A stretch of DNA of 64,000 nucleotides from Paludibacteraceae bacterium (GCA_017478725.1 JAFVDD010000012.1:1-64000), one strand, 5' to 3'. Positions 35,293-44,507 are shown, numbered from the stretch's first letter. Numbers and translations are program-made. Notes: a model not told the origin generated them from the letters alone.

Positions 35293-35471
35293 GGCCGAAC
35301 TGGTATTGGAGAAGGAGCCCTTCGCCTGCGCAGGCAGCAGACTAAAGCATAAACATACCGCACAAAGCAGACGCTTTGCGCAAACGAATGGGTTGCATGA
35401 TAAAAGGGGTTGTAGGGGAATTACGCCCCTACGGGGGGGGTAATTGGCTGATTTTCAACAACATAGAGCAT
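35293..35471 (-). other. Frame-broken leader with signal peptide and C8 tract
   Basis: ATG 35471 reads into C8 (35433-35440) and stops at a TAA 8 nt beyond the tract. With nine Cs, the same ATG would run without a stop into the signal peptide and the DUF3868/DUF3575 protein. ATG 35398 is likewise out of frame. A 7-bp hairpin (35412-35432) follows the tract. It fits a phase-variable ON/OFF switch, or a base-count error in assembly. Confidence 0.6.
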
Positions 35472-35536
35472 TTGGTTGAAATCTCGTTTCTGTCTATTTT
35501 TCAGGACGTTGTCCGCCATTTTAGTCATTCAGACTG

Positions 35537-35567
35537 CAAAATTACTGCTTTTTTTTGAGATACGCAA
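35537..35567 (-). promoter_or_regulatory. Promoter of the fimbrial/retroelement operon
   Basis: Minus-strand TTG, 20 bases, TAATTTTG. The transcript passes ATG 35471, the C8 tract and the hairpin before the first fimbrial gene. Confidence 0.75.
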
Positions 35568-35587
35568 GGATTTTTGCAAAAAAATTT

Positions 35588-35630
35588 TCAGCCATCAGCC
35601 GTCAGAAATCAGAAATCTGAATGCTGAAAG
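35588..35630. repeat. CAGCCATCAGCCGTCAGAAATC words over the TolC-like stop codon
   Basis: Units of CAGCCATCAGCC and CAGAAATCAGAAATC lie over the last codons and stop of the outer-membrane efflux gene. They resemble the words at 27007. Confidence 0.7.
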
Positions 35631-36985
35631 CCGGAGATGAGGTCGTTGTAGCGGCGCAGCCGGACGCGACAGGCTATTTGTGCGTCCGTGAGGTCGGACT
35701 CAGCCTGAGTCAGTGCCATCTGGGCTTGCAGCCATTCGGCTATAGTGGCTCTGCCGGCTTCGTAATCCGCCTGCGTATGGTTGTACGCCTCTCGTGCATG
35801 AGCGAGTGCGCGTTGCTGCAGGCGCATCATGGCATCGGCTTCCACCATTTGGTCATACGCCTGCTGCGTGCGCAACTGCAACTGCGCACCCAAGTTCTCC
35901 TCGTCTATTTTCGCCTGCTCGACGGCGTATTGTTTCTCGCGTATCTTATGCGCCGTTTCCCACCATCCGGTAAGCGGCATATTGAGTGTGACGAACAGCG
36001 CTCCGTTGCCTGTTTTGCTATTCAGTCCGTCACGCAGGAGGTTGGTCTGCCAATGCGAATAGCCGTAGTTGGCCCCGACAGCTATCTGAGGCAGCGCCTC
36101 CGCCAGCGCCATACGTTTCTCCAGTTCGGCGGCACGCACCCGAAGCGCAAGCAGCTGTTGCTCGGGCGTTTGAGAATTGAAAGGTGAAAGGTCAGCATTG
36201 AAAGGTGAAAGGTCGGAGGCTGGAGGTGAAAGAACGATGGAATCGCCGTTGGGGAGGCCTATAGCCAGGGCGAGGGCGCGTTTGGCGAGACGCGTGCCGG
36301 AGGTCAGTTGCAGTTGCTGACGCGCCACGTCGTCACGGCGCATCTCTACTTGCGTCAAGTCGATAGGCAAAGCCAGGCCTGCTGCCACCGCACTGCTGAC
36401 GGTCTGACAAAGCGTGTCCAGCAGGGCATTGGCATCGTCAATAATCCGTTGCTTGAGCTGCAAGCCATAGACCATCCAAAAAGCCTCTTCCACCTCTTCC
36501 AGTTTGTCGCGGGTGCTCACCTCCGCCTGCAGTCTGGCAGCCTCGACGCCTACCTGCGCCAGCTTGTTGCCCGCCACTATCTTGCCGCCTACGAAAACAG
36601 GCTGTATAGCCGTCACGCCTGCGCCGTAGCCGTGCTGAAAAAGATTGATTGTATTCTCCAGCCCGAGCGCTGCGCCGTAATTGCCGTAAAGCGTGAGGAG
36701 CAGATCGCGCACCGTAGCATTGCCTACGTCATCTATACCGACATCCACCAGCGGATGAAGGGCATAAAAGCCAAACGCCGTACCGCTGACCTGCGGGAAA
36801 TACTTGGTCAGCGCCTGCGCCTTCACTTCCTCCGCCCGACGCACAGACAGCTCCGCCTTGCGCAGGTCGGGATTATTGCGTTTCGCCATCGCCAGACACG
36901 AGTCGAGCGTCAGTTCCTGCGCATAGCAGCCCGCCGCAAACAGCAGCGCCATGAGGATCAATACTATGTTCCTTTCAACTTTCAT
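35609..36985 (-). CDS. Outer-membrane efflux protein (TolC family)
   Basis: A 458-residue TolC-like channel with the two OEP repeats (LTLDSCLAMAKRNNPDLRKAELSVRRAEE and the second half from EQQLLALRVRAAELEKRMALAEALPQI). The signal sequence ends with FAAGC, which could be a lipobox (Cys20) or an ordinary signal peptide. An in-frame tandem repeat (SPFNADLSPFNS) lies between the two halves. It is the exit duct of the RND pump upstream, 3 bp away. Confidence 0.9.
   Translation of the reverse strand: MKVERNIVLILMALLFAAGCYAQELTLDSCLAMAKRNNPDLRKAELSVRRAEEVKAQALTKYFPQVSGTAFGFYALHPLVDVGIDDVGNATVRDLLLTLYGNYGAALGLENTINLFQHGYGAGVTAIQPVFVGGKIVAGNKLAQVGVEAARLQAEVSTRDKLEEVEEAFWMVYGLQLKQRIIDDANALLDTLCQTVSSAVAAGLALPIDLTQVEMRRDDVARQQLQLTSGTRLAKRALALAIGLPNGDSIVLSPPASDLSPFNADLSPFNSQTPEQQLLALRVRAAELEKRMALAEALPQIAVGANYGYSHWQTNLLRDGLNSKTGNGALFVTLNMPLTGWWETAHKIREKQYAVEQAKIDEENLGAQLQLRTQQAYDQMVEADAMMRLQQRALAHAREAYNHTQADYEAGRATIAEWLQAQMALTQAESDLTDAQIACRVRLRRYNDLISGFQHSDF
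36173..36232. repeat. In-frame TTCACCTTTCAA word repeat inside the TolC-like gene
   Basis: Two and a half copies of GACCTTTCACCTTTCAA (minus strand) encode DLSPFN repeats at the middle of the channel protein. Confidence 0.8.
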
Positions 36986-37006
36986 CTTTCAACTTTCACT
37001 TCTCTG
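36971..37006. repeat. CTTTCAACTTTCAT words over the RND stop and TolC start
   Basis: Three units of CTTTCAACTTTCA lie over the TolC-like ATG and the RND stop codon. Confidence 0.8.
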
Positions 37007-40000
37007 AAACGCTTTCCAATAGACTACCGGCAGGATAGTGACGGTCAGCGGGAGGGTAAAGACAGTACCAAAACAAATCACCACTCCCATGGGCATCCAC
37101 AGGCTGGTATGCGCAATAATCATCGGCAGCACACCCAGCGCCGTAGTGGCGGACGTGAGGAATACCGGCCTCATGCGTCGCAGACCGGCATAAAAAGCCG
37201 CTTGCTTGTAACTGTATTGTTTGTATTTGCGGCAGTCTTCGGCGTACTCGTACATCATGATTGCATTGCGGACAATGATACCGATGAGACTGACAATACC
37301 CAATACAGCCGTGATAGATATATCCAGCCGGAAGATCCACAGGCCCAGCATGGCGCCGAAGATACACAGCACGGAGCTGGAAAGCGCCAAGAGCGCCAAG
37401 CCCAGTTTGCCGAAATGATAGAGCAGCAACACCAGCATGACAGCCAATGCCGCTACCACCGACCATAAGATCTGCGGGACTATCATGTCGTTCAGCGCCG
37501 TCAATCCGCCGTAGGTGATCTCCACCCCATCCGGCAAAGCGGTAATATGTGTGTTGATCCACTGACGGACTTTTTTCTCCTGGCTGACCTGGCTGACGGT
37601 ACCGCGTATATCGGCTCCTATAGTGATCGTGCGGACGGAGTTGCGATGCTCGTAAGCGGTGTGATGCCAATGCGGCATAATATCTGCCACCTGGCGCAGC
37701 GGCACCCACGTACCCGGCACAGCCGTCGGGATCATGATTGCGCCCAGCTGTTGGGGCGGCAGAGACTCCATAGAGGCGGTATAGAGCACCACGGGCACGG
37801 GGTAACTGCCCTCATACAGCGTGGTGAGCGTTGCGCCTTTGGTAGCCTGACGCAGATAGAGCGAGAGCATCGTCTCGGTCACGCCAAGCCGCGTAGCTTC
37901 ATCCGCCTTGAGCACAATACGCGTGGAAGGCGCCATGGCATAGTAATCGCTGTGAACCCATTGCAAGTCAGGGAGCTGAGCCATATAGCGCAATATGCTG
38001 TCCGCATAAACCGCCATCTGCTCATAGTCTTCGCCCTGAATGCGCACCTCCAGCGGGTTCTTGACCGCCTGGTAGTCCAGCTGCTTGAACCGCGCATAGG
38101 CATTGGGGAAACAGTTCTCATACCGCTCGCTGTACTCGCGTAGCACTTGCGCCGTAGCTTTGCCGGAACGGGTGTTGACAATCAGCTGCGCATAGTTAGG
38201 GCGCGGCGTTTGCGGCGTATAGGTAGCATGGAAGCGCGGCGAGGACTGACCGATGAAAGCCGTGACACTCGTCACACGCGAATCGGCACGCAATATACGC
38301 GCCAGCGAGTCCGCCACCACGGCACTCTCCTCCACCGTAGCACCTTCGCGCAAGTGGATCTCCACGGCAAAGAACTCCCGCTCGGCTTTAGGCAGCAGCT
38401 GCAGGTTCAGCCTCGTCAAGAGGAAGAGACCGACAGTAGTGGTAGCGACAAGCATTGTCCATACGACCCATGTATGGTCAAAGCAATGCTGCAACGCACG
38501 TTTGTAGCCGTTCTGCAGCCATGTGAAGAAACGGTTCTGCACGCGTTCGAAGGCCGTCAGCTGCGCCTCCGTGCGCAGTTTGATGAAACGGAAAGAGAGG
38601 TAAGGGGTGACCCAGGTGGCATAGAAAATACTGGCACCGAGCGCAAACAGCACAGCCCAAGGGAAGAGCTGGACAAACTCGCCTAACGGTCCCTCGATGA
38701 TGCGCGTCATTGGGAAGAACATTCCGCTGATAGCACATGTAGCTAACGACATCGGCACAAACAACAGGCCGGTACTCACCACCGCCGAATACCACCGCGA
38801 GTGGCGGCGCTCCAGCTGGTTGGTATAACCATCAATGACAATAACGGAATCGTCCACTATCATTCCCAAAACAAAGATCAGCGCAGCCAGTGTGACGGTG
38901 TTCAGTTCAATACCCGTGATATACATCATTCCGATACAGATAGCCGTACAGACAGGCACACCCGTGGAAGCCACCAGAGCCGTGCGAAGCGGGAAGAGCA
39001 CCAGCATGACGGCTATCACCACTATGATGGAAATAACTATATCGCGCAGGAAAGAAACAACGGAATCATGCACTACCTTAGGCTGGTCAGTGATCCGGTG
39101 GAAACGGACATCAGGCGGCAGGAGCCTGGTAGCCTCCGCCAGTTGTTTGTCCACCTCCTCGCCAAAAGCAACAATGTTGTTGCCCGGCTCCATCTCCATA
39201 TTCAGGATCAGGCATGCCGCTCCGTCATGCTCTACGTATTTGTCCGGCCTCTGATAGCGACGCTCGATGGTTGCTATATCCTTCATGCGGACCGTAGCAC
39301 CCGTCAGGGGATCCGCCCACACGATTTGCTCCTGGATCTCATATTCCGTTTGATAGGGGATCACTACCTGCAGCGAGGTTCCTTCCGTCTCTCCGCCCAT
39401 GATACGCAGGCCTTGCAAAGCCAACTGGGTTTGCAGCATCGAGGGAGAGACACCGTACATCGACAAACGCTCCGGGTCAATCGTTACCGCTATTTCCTCC
39501 GTCTGCTGCCCCATGATACGCAGTTTGCCCATCTCGGGAATCGTACGCAGGCGCGAGCAGACCTGTTTGGCATATTGCTCCAGTTCGCGCGGGCTGCGCT
39601 GGTCGCTTTCCACTGCAACAAGCAGCGAGGAGGTATTACCGAAATCGTCTATGACGAGCGTTTGCAGCACCCCTGCCGGTAGTGCCGTCTTTTGCAGCAA
39701 AGGCAATCCGGCACGTATCTTGGTCCAAGCGCCGGCATTGTCCTTCACGGTGTTGCGGATCATGACATAGACATACACTATGCCGTCTTCGGTGATACTG
39801 AAGGTTTGCGATTTCTGTACTTCCTCAAACGAGTTGATATAATCCTCCAGCGGCATCGTCACCTGCTCCTCCACCTCCTGTGCCGTAGCACCGGGATAGA
39901 CAGCCGCCACTATTCCCTGACGGATAGTAAACTGAGGAAATTCGTCTTTGTTGAGACGCGGCAGAGACCATATACCAAAGCCCATGAGGAGCATGAACAA

Positions 40001-40057
40001 AGCCATCACAATACCGTGATGCTTCATTGCTCCCTCTATGTGCCTGCCGGTTTTCAT
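36989..40057 (-). CDS. RND efflux pump inner-membrane protein (AcrB/MexB-like)
   Basis: A 1022-residue resistance-nodulation-division transporter. It has the expected 12 hydrophobic segments, two large periplasmic loops, and GMIVDDSVIVIDGYTNQLER in segment 4, carrying the Asp pair of the proton relay. The N-terminus MKTGRHIEGAMKHHGIVMALFM is followed by DEFPQFTIRQGIVAAVYPGATAQEVEEQV, typical of the AcrB/MexB branch. It exports drugs or other small molecules with the adjacent MFP and TolC proteins. The start overlaps the MFP stop by 4 bp. Confidence 0.95.
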   Translation of the reverse strand: MKTGRHIEGAMKHHGIVMALFMLLMGFGIWSLPRLNKDEFPQFTIRQGIVAAVYPGATAQEVEEQVTMPLEDYINSFEEVQKSQTFSITEDGIVYVYVMIRNTVKDNAGAWTKIRAGLPLLQKTALPAGVLQTLVIDDFGNTSSLLVAVESDQRSPRELEQYAKQVCSRLRTIPEMGKLRIMGQQTEEIAVTIDPERLSMYGVSPSMLQTQLALQGLRIMGGETEGTSLQVVIPYQTEYEIQEQIVWADPLTGATVRMKDIATIERRYQRPDKYVEHDGAACLILNMEMEPGNNIVAFGEEVDKQLAEATRLLPPDVRFHRITDQPKVVHDSVVSFLRDIVISIIVVIAVMLVLFPLRTALVASTGVPVCTAICIGMMYITGIELNTVTLAALIFVLGMIVDDSVIVIDGYTNQLERRHSRWYSAVVSTGLLFVPMSLATCAISGMFFPMTRIIEGPLGEFVQLFPWAVLFALGASIFYATWVTPYLSFRFIKLRTEAQLTAFERVQNRFFTWLQNGYKRALQHCFDHTWVVWTMLVATTTVGLFLLTRLNLQLLPKAEREFFAVEIHLREGATVEESAVVADSLARILRADSRVTSVTAFIGQSSPRFHATYTPQTPRPNYAQLIVNTRSGKATAQVLREYSERYENCFPNAYARFKQLDYQAVKNPLEVRIQGEDYEQMAVYADSILRYMAQLPDLQWVHSDYYAMAPSTRIVLKADEATRLGVTETMLSLYLRQATKGATLTTLYEGSYPVPVVLYTASMESLPPQQLGAIMIPTAVPGTWVPLRQVADIMPHWHHTAYEHRNSVRTITIGADIRGTVSQVSQEKKVRQWINTHITALPDGVEITYGGLTALNDMIVPQILWSVVAALAVMLVLLLYHFGKLGLALLALSSSVLCIFGAMLGLWIFRLDISITAVLGIVSLIGIIVRNAIMMYEYAEDCRKYKQYSYKQAAFYAGLRRMRPVFLTSATTALGVLPMIIAHTSLWMPMGVVICFGTVFTLPLTVTILPVVYWKAFQRSES

Positions 40058-41109
40058 TCGTCTCTTACCTCGATTCTACATCCGTTGTAGAGTTTCTGAC
40101 AGCCGTCCGTAATGATCGTATCGCCGGGATACAGGCCGTCGGTCACCCAAACGCCATCAGCTTTGTAACCGGCAACAGTGACAGCACGGCGGGCTGCCTT
40201 GCCGTTCTCAGCCGTCCACACCGTAGGACCGTTCTTCATCAAAAGGACACTGTGTGTCGGGATCACTATTTCGAGGCTCTGTGATGCCGCATCCCTGTTA
40301 TCCGCCAACCGGCATTTGGCTACCATGCCCGGCATAAGCCGGTCAGCAGAAGGGGAATCAATGCTTGCCGTGACCTCATACGTATGGGCGGCAAGGTTGG
40401 CTTTCATGCTCTTTTCCGTTACCGTAACAGGAAAAGTGTCCTTTACAGCCGCACACTCCATCCATCCTTTTTGACCGATGGCGATGGCACTTATCTCGGT
40501 TTCCGGAACCGTAAAGACCAGATTATAGGCTGTATTGTCAATGACAGAACAAATATAAACAGCGGGTGCCACGGACTGCCCCACCTGTATGTTCATGCCG
40601 GACAGTACTCCTGCTTGCGGAGCGATGAGGGTGTGTTCCTTCACGCGCTGGCGCGCTGCATCATACAAGGAACGCGCCTGCGCGTATTGGCTCTCTATCT
40701 CCACCATTTTCTGATCCGTAACAGCTCCTTTGTCATACACTTGTCTGGCACGTTGACAGCCGTCTTTGGCCTGCCGGTATGCCGCTTCAGCGGAACGCAG
40801 CGCATTGACCGCCTGCGTGCTATCCACACGCAGAAGGACCTGGCCTTTCTGCACATAATCGCCATCCTTGGCATGCACGCTCAGCACACGGCCGGCGGTC
40901 TGCATGCTCAGCGGAATCTCACGCACGGCTTGCACCGTTCCGACATAGCGCGTGGAGGAGGACTGCGCCCCTGCCCTCACCACCTGCACGCGGACAGGAA
41001 CCGGTTTGACGGCAGACGAACTGTCGCTTTGGGGAACACAAGCGGTGAGCAGGCTGATACTCATTGCCAGCATGCCGACCATCCATATTGTTGTCAGTTC
41101 TTTTTGCAT
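40054..41109 (-). CDS. RND efflux membrane-fusion lipoprotein (AcrA-like)
   Basis: A 351-residue periplasmic adaptor with a lipobox at LLTACVPQ (Cys near 23). A barrel-sandwich lipoyl half (VRAGAQSSSTRYVGTVQAVREIPLS, GRVLSVHAKDGDYVQKGQVLLRVD), an alpha-helical hairpin (about residues 100-160) and the second lipoyl half (IAPQAGVLSGMNIQVGQ) are clear. It links the RND pump to the outer-membrane channel. Its start overlaps the small lipoprotein upstream by 16 bp. Confidence 0.93.
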   Translation of the reverse strand: MQKELTTIWMVGMLAMSISLLTACVPQSDSSSAVKPVPVRVQVVRAGAQSSSTRYVGTVQAVREIPLSMQTAGRVLSVHAKDGDYVQKGQVLLRVDSTQAVNALRSAEAAYRQAKDGCQRARQVYDKGAVTDQKMVEIESQYAQARSLYDAARQRVKEHTLIAPQAGVLSGMNIQVGQSVAPAVYICSVIDNTAYNLVFTVPETEISAIAIGQKGWMECAAVKDTFPVTVTEKSMKANLAAHTYEVTASIDSPSADRLMPGMVAKCRLADNRDAASQSLEIVIPTHSVLLMKNGPTVWTAENGKAARRAVTVAGYKADGVWVTDGLYPGDTIITDGCQKLYNGCRIEVRDE

Positions 41110-41552
41110 AGGAGTAACAAGCTATCCGCATTTAGAGATGTGCCGCTGTAGCGGAGGGTGATCAGTATCGTTTGGTCGTAAACAGTGCCGTCGCCGCTTA
41201 CTGTAACGCCGTATTCTACAGCCGATTGGGTAACCTCGCGCTCAAAGGGATTGAGCACAATCTGTTTGCCGTTGATTTTGGCGGTTGTATAATAAGCAGG
41301 TCCGCGCAACGCATTGAAAGTGACCACAGCGGAGTTGGTAGTATTCGGCAGAATCTCCATCGTGCCGATTTCGTCCGTCAATGCCTGCTCCACTCCCAGC
41401 ACAGTGACCCGTCCGCTGATTTTATAAGAATAGGTGCCGGCAGCCTGTTCCACTTGATTCCTGCACGCCATACATGCCAGCATGACCAACAGGGCAACCA
41501 TCATCTTTGCCTGAGCGGCAAGAACCCGATTGATTCTAAACAGATTTTTCAT
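41094..41552 (-). CDS. Small Bacteroidota lipoprotein of unknown function
   Basis: A 152-residue lipoprotein that starts at ATG 41552 (MKNLFRINRVLAAQAKMMVALLVMLACMAC) with a lipobox cysteine near residue 30. The mature part is rich in Thr, Val and Asn with beta-strand character (YSYKISGRVTVLGVEQALTD; VVTFNALRGPAYYTTAKI). I do not recognise the family. Its ATG overlaps the Nudix stop by 3 bases, and its 3' end overlaps the efflux adaptor gene, so it may be co-translated with the pump. Confidence 0.75.
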   Translation of the reverse strand: MKNLFRINRVLAAQAKMMVALLVMLACMACRNQVEQAAGTYSYKISGRVTVLGVEQALTDEIGTMEILPNTTNSAVVTFNALRGPAYYTTAKINGKQIVLNPFEREVTQSAVEYGVTVSGDGTVYDQTILITLRYSGTSLNADSLLLLCKKN

Positions 41553-42130
41553 ATGCCATAATTGTTTGGTTTGCCTTTCAGGGCAAAGTATTTCCATAAC
41601 GGGGCAGCGTGCAAAGCCTGGATAATCTCGCCGTCCTGCAGCATCTCCAGTACTTGTTCCTGCGTCATGATATCCACATGTATATCTTCTGTAGGTTCCT
41701 GATGCTGCTCGCGGCGTTTCTCAACCCCGGTAGCCAGGAATGTATATGAGAGGTTGTTATGGTTGGTAGGATTCGGCGAAAGGGTCATAAACAACTGCCA
41801 TTCCCCACCCTCGTAACCGGTTTCTTCACTCAGTTCGCGTTGCGCCGCCTGCAGCGGCGTCTCTCCCGGGTCAATGACTCCTGCCACCAGCTCATAATGG
41901 GTCTCGCCCAAGGCATGACGGTACTGATCCTCCAGCACCATGTGTCCGTCACGGGTAATGGCGATAACGTTAATCCAGTCGGGAAACTCCAAGATAAACC
42001 ATGTAGGCACGCGTGCGCCGGAAGGCAATTCCACGCATTCCTGACGGACGGACAGCCACACTCCCAGACGAAGAATATTCTCGCTGGTAACAACTTTCCA
42101 AGGTCTGTTATCTAATTTGGGATAACTCAT
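41549..42130 (-). CDS. Nudix hydrolase (ADP-ribose pyrophosphatase-like)
   Basis: A 193-residue Nudix enzyme. The Nudix box is complete: G, five residues, E, seven residues, REL, S, EETGY in GVIDPGETPLQAAQRELSEE. The surrounding WFILEFPDWINVIAITRDGHMVL and LSPNPTNHNNLSYTFLATG resemble NDP-sugar pyrophosphatases. It is likely to clean ADP-ribose or similar nucleotides in the cytoplasm. Its ATG lies inside the MATE gene's end. Confidence 0.9.
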   Translation of the reverse strand: MSYPKLDNRPWKVVTSENILRLGVWLSVRQECVELPSGARVPTWFILEFPDWINVIAITRDGHMVLEDQYRHALGETHYELVAGVIDPGETPLQAAQRELSEETGYEGGEWQLFMTLSPNPTNHNNLSYTFLATGVEKRREQHQEPTEDIHVDIMTQEQVLEMLQDGEIIQALHAAPLWKYFALKGKPNNYGI

Positions 42131-43469
42131 ATGTCTTTTTCCAATTAATTGTCAAATAAAGCACGCGGGCCGCCAGATGAGCGAAATAGGCGATATACAG
42201 TGCTTGCGGTCCGACCCAACGGTTGGTAGCCATATATAGCACCACAAACGCCACGGCAGCCCATATCATGGCGTTGCGAATCTGTTCGCCCGCTACCGCT
42301 CCCGTGTAAACGCCATCCCACATGAACGCCAAAGTGCTGATAACCGGCATAGCAGCCAGCCATCCCATATACTTGCCCGACTCACGGATAACCTCCGCAT
42401 CGCCGGTGAGCAGCGCAATACAATTGTCGCCCCAGACGCCGTACAGCAGCGTAAAGACGACTCCTACCCCCATGCTCCAATAGAACAGCAACCGCACGAT
42501 TGCATGGATGTCGGTCGCCTTGGCCGGCGGATCAGCAGTCTTGATCTCGCCGAAAGCCCTGCCAACCAAAGCCTCTCCGGCATAAGCAAAGCCGTCCACG
42601 AAATAGGAGAAGAACAGAAACAGCTTCATGATAATACTGCTAACCGCCAGCTCCGTATCTCCAAAACCTCCTGCCAAGGATGTGAAACCTACATACACCA
42701 CCATAAAACACAGCGACCGGACAAAAAGATTGCCGTTGAAACGGAAATAACCGCGCCAGTTGTAATGGCGAAGGGGCGCAATAATCGTTCGAGCCGAAGC
42801 GAGATAAGAACGGGCGAACGGGCGAACGGTGGCCGGAGAGTGGTACTTCACCCAGAAGAAAACGACAGCCGACAGCAAACCGCTATATTGCGCGATGAGT
42901 GTCCCCCACGCTACTCCGGCAACGCCCAGCCCGGCATTGACCGCCAGCAAATAACTGGCAGCCATATTCACAACGTTAACCAATATATCCACAGCCATCG
43001 GGCTGCGTGTATCCTGCATACCGATGAACCATCCTTTGAACGCCATGAGTGTCAGTGTGGCCGGTGCCGCCCAAATACGGATATAGAAATACTCCCTCGC
43101 TATATCCGCCACATGCTCCGAACAAGGCACCAACATCAATACAAGAGATACAAACACCCATTGTATCAACCATATAGCAGCGGCAGCAACAAGCGCGATG
43201 AGCACACTCTGCCGGAGCAGATTGAAGCACTCAGAGCGGTTGTTGCTGCCATAAGCCTGCGCGGTGAGACCACTGGTACCGATACGCAGGAAGCCGAAAT
43301 TCCAATACAGGAGGTCGAAAAGCATGGTGCCGACAGCTATTCCGCCAATAGCGGAGGCATCGCTGATATGCCCCACGATAGCCGTATCCACTATGCCCAC
43401 CAAAGGTATAGTGATATTCGCCAGAATACTGGGAACAGCCAAACGCAGTATTTCCCTGTTCGTATTCAT
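42108..43469 (-). CDS. MATE family efflux transporter (DinF-like)
   Basis: A 453-residue protein with 12 hydrophobic segments. MNTNREILRLAVPSILANITIPLVGIVDTAIVGH, with its VDTAIVGH motif, and FGFLRIGTSGLTAQAYG are diagnostic of the DinF subgroup of MATE transporters, which use H+ or Na+ to export organic cations. One loop includes VRPFARSYLASAR, encoded by a short GGGCGAAC repeat at 42809-42831. It overlaps the GNAT gene by 4 bp and the Nudix gene by 23 bp. Confidence 0.92.
   Translation of the reverse strand: MNTNREILRLAVPSILANITIPLVGIVDTAIVGHISDASAIGGIAVGTMLFDLLYWNFGFLRIGTSGLTAQAYGSNNRSECFNLLRQSVLIALVAAAAIWLIQWVFVSLVLMLVPCSEHVADIAREYFYIRIWAAPATLTLMAFKGWFIGMQDTRSPMAVDILVNVVNMAASYLLAVNAGLGVAGVAWGTLIAQYSGLLSAVVFFWVKYHSPATVRPFARSYLASARTIIAPLRHYNWRGYFRFNGNLFVRSLCFMVVYVGFTSLAGGFGDTELAVSSIIMKLFLFFSYFVDGFAYAGEALVGRAFGEIKTADPPAKATDIHAIVRLLFYWSMGVGVVFTLLYGVWGDNCIALLTGDAEVIRESGKYMGWLAAMPVISTLAFMWDGVYTGAVAGEQIRNAMIWAAVAFVVLYMATNRWVGPQALYIAYFAHLAARVLYLTINWKKTYELSQIR
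42809..42831. repeat. In-frame GGGCGAAC word repeat inside the MATE gene
   Basis: Three units of CGGGCGAA. Related words occur at 26725 and 61408. Confidence 0.75.
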
Positions 43470-43963
43470 TTATTCACAGGAACATACAGTTTGATCCATA
43501 CCACAGCATCCGATTCCAGCGTCCATCCTTTTAAAGGCGAAGAAGGGTCATAGCCGGCATTGCGATAGAGCGCAGAACATGGTATGTTGCGCGCCGCAAT
43601 GACAGCATAAAGCATACGGAGATCCAGTTGTCCGAACGCGTACTCCTCCAGAAGTTGCAAGGCCTGCTTGCCTATTCCGGTACCACGGTACTCCGGCGCG
43701 ATGTACATACCGATAGCCGCTTTGCGATTGCGGATATCGAAATCGAACAAGTCGATACTGCCTTTTGTGCATTCATCTTCCTCAATAACCAGCCTCAACT
43801 GACGGTCGGTATAGATGTCGCCGGTAGTAGATGCAATATAATCACGCAAATCCTGCCGCGAAAGCGGATTATGGATGGAAGCATCCGCCCATGCGGAAGC
43901 GTCGTTCTCCCATTGATAGAGGAACGGCAGATCCGACGGCTCTAATTTGCGCAGTTTAATCAT
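43466..43963 (-). CDS. GNAT family N-acetyltransferase
   Basis: A 165-residue acetyltransferase. The acetyl-CoA motif appears as GMYIAPEYRGTGIGKQALQLLEEYAF (near 96-120; the RGTGIG is the pyrophosphate-binding motif). The start MIKLRKLEPSDLPFLYQWEND is typical of RimJ/RimL-like members. The substrate may be an amine or a protein N-terminus; it cannot be told from sequence. Confidence 0.88.
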   Translation of the reverse strand: MIKLRKLEPSDLPFLYQWENDASAWADASIHNPLSRQDLRDYIASTTGDIYTDRQLRLVIEEDECTKGSIDLFDFDIRNRKAAIGMYIAPEYRGTGIGKQALQLLEEYAFGQLDLRMLYAVIAARNIPCSALYRNAGYDPSSPLKGWTLESDAVVWIKLYVPVNK

Positions 43964-43995
43964 CGTATTGTATGCTTGTCGTCAGGACGAGAGCC

Positions 43996-44033
43996 TAACT
44001 CGTTTTCGACTCGTTTACGTGTCGTTTACGTGG
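43996..44033. repeat. ACTCGTTTACGTGTCGTTTACGTG tandem words
   Basis: Four imperfect units of about 10 bp fill the 78-bp gap between the HAD-like and GNAT genes. Confidence 0.8.
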
Positions 44034-44041
44034 TTGACCGC

Positions 44042-44464
44042 TTATTTGCCCAATAAATTAGCGAAGAACCCCTTCTTTTGCGGTGCAGGGTTCTCTCCCT
44101 CGCGGGGGGCAGGCTCATAGGGATGTCCGGAGTGTATCATTTGATAAATCACCCCCCAGTCGGGCAGCCCGCCGAGATTGCGGTCGTCAATCCAGAGATC
44201 AGCCACCAGTTTGCGTGCCGTTTCATGTTCGGGCTGTTCCTCCGGATAATTGCTGTTGACGGCATAAAACTCAAGCCCTTTGCTCTTGCAATAATCAACC
44301 GCCTCTTTGAGCAGTTCACCTTCCCGCACCGTCCAAAGGATAATCTGGTGGTGGTCCTCCTCTTGCAGTTTTTTCAGGGTCTGAATGGCAAAGGGTACAG
44401 GTTTGCCTATTTTCGGATATTCGTGTGTGACGATTGTTCCGTCAAAATCACATGCAATAATCAT
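44042..44464 (-). CDS. HAD superfamily hydrolase, small
   Basis: A 140-residue HAD-like protein. The catalytic motif DFDGTI is at residues 6-11 and a second DD pair (LWIDDRNLGG) lies near 92-95. In between is ILWTVREGELLKEAVDYCKSKG, matching the Bacteroidota phosphatase family of BT0820 type. It has no cap domain, which suggests a small phosphorylated substrate. It sits in a run with recR and relA upstream. Confidence 0.82.
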   Translation of the reverse strand: MIIACDFDGTIVTHEYPKIGKPVPFAIQTLKKLQEEDHHQIILWTVREGELLKEAVDYCKSKGLEFYAVNSNYPEEQPEHETARKLVADLWIDDRNLGGLPDWGVIYQMIHSGHPYEPAPREGENPAPQKKGFFANLLGK

Positions 44465-44472
44465 AACTATAT

Positions 44473-44507
44473 TTACAATTTAGTCATTTAGTATTTGTCA
44501 TTTATCA
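44473..44507. repeat. TTTAGTCATTTAGTATTTGTCAT words
   Basis: Three TTTAGTCAT-like units between the membrane protein and HAD genes. Confidence 0.6.

Noticed and set aside
33613..35352. A 579-codon plus-strand frame opposite the fimbrial genes
   Set aside because: The minus-strand genes match known fimbrial families; the plus frame has low-complexity Arg/His-rich sequence and no motif.
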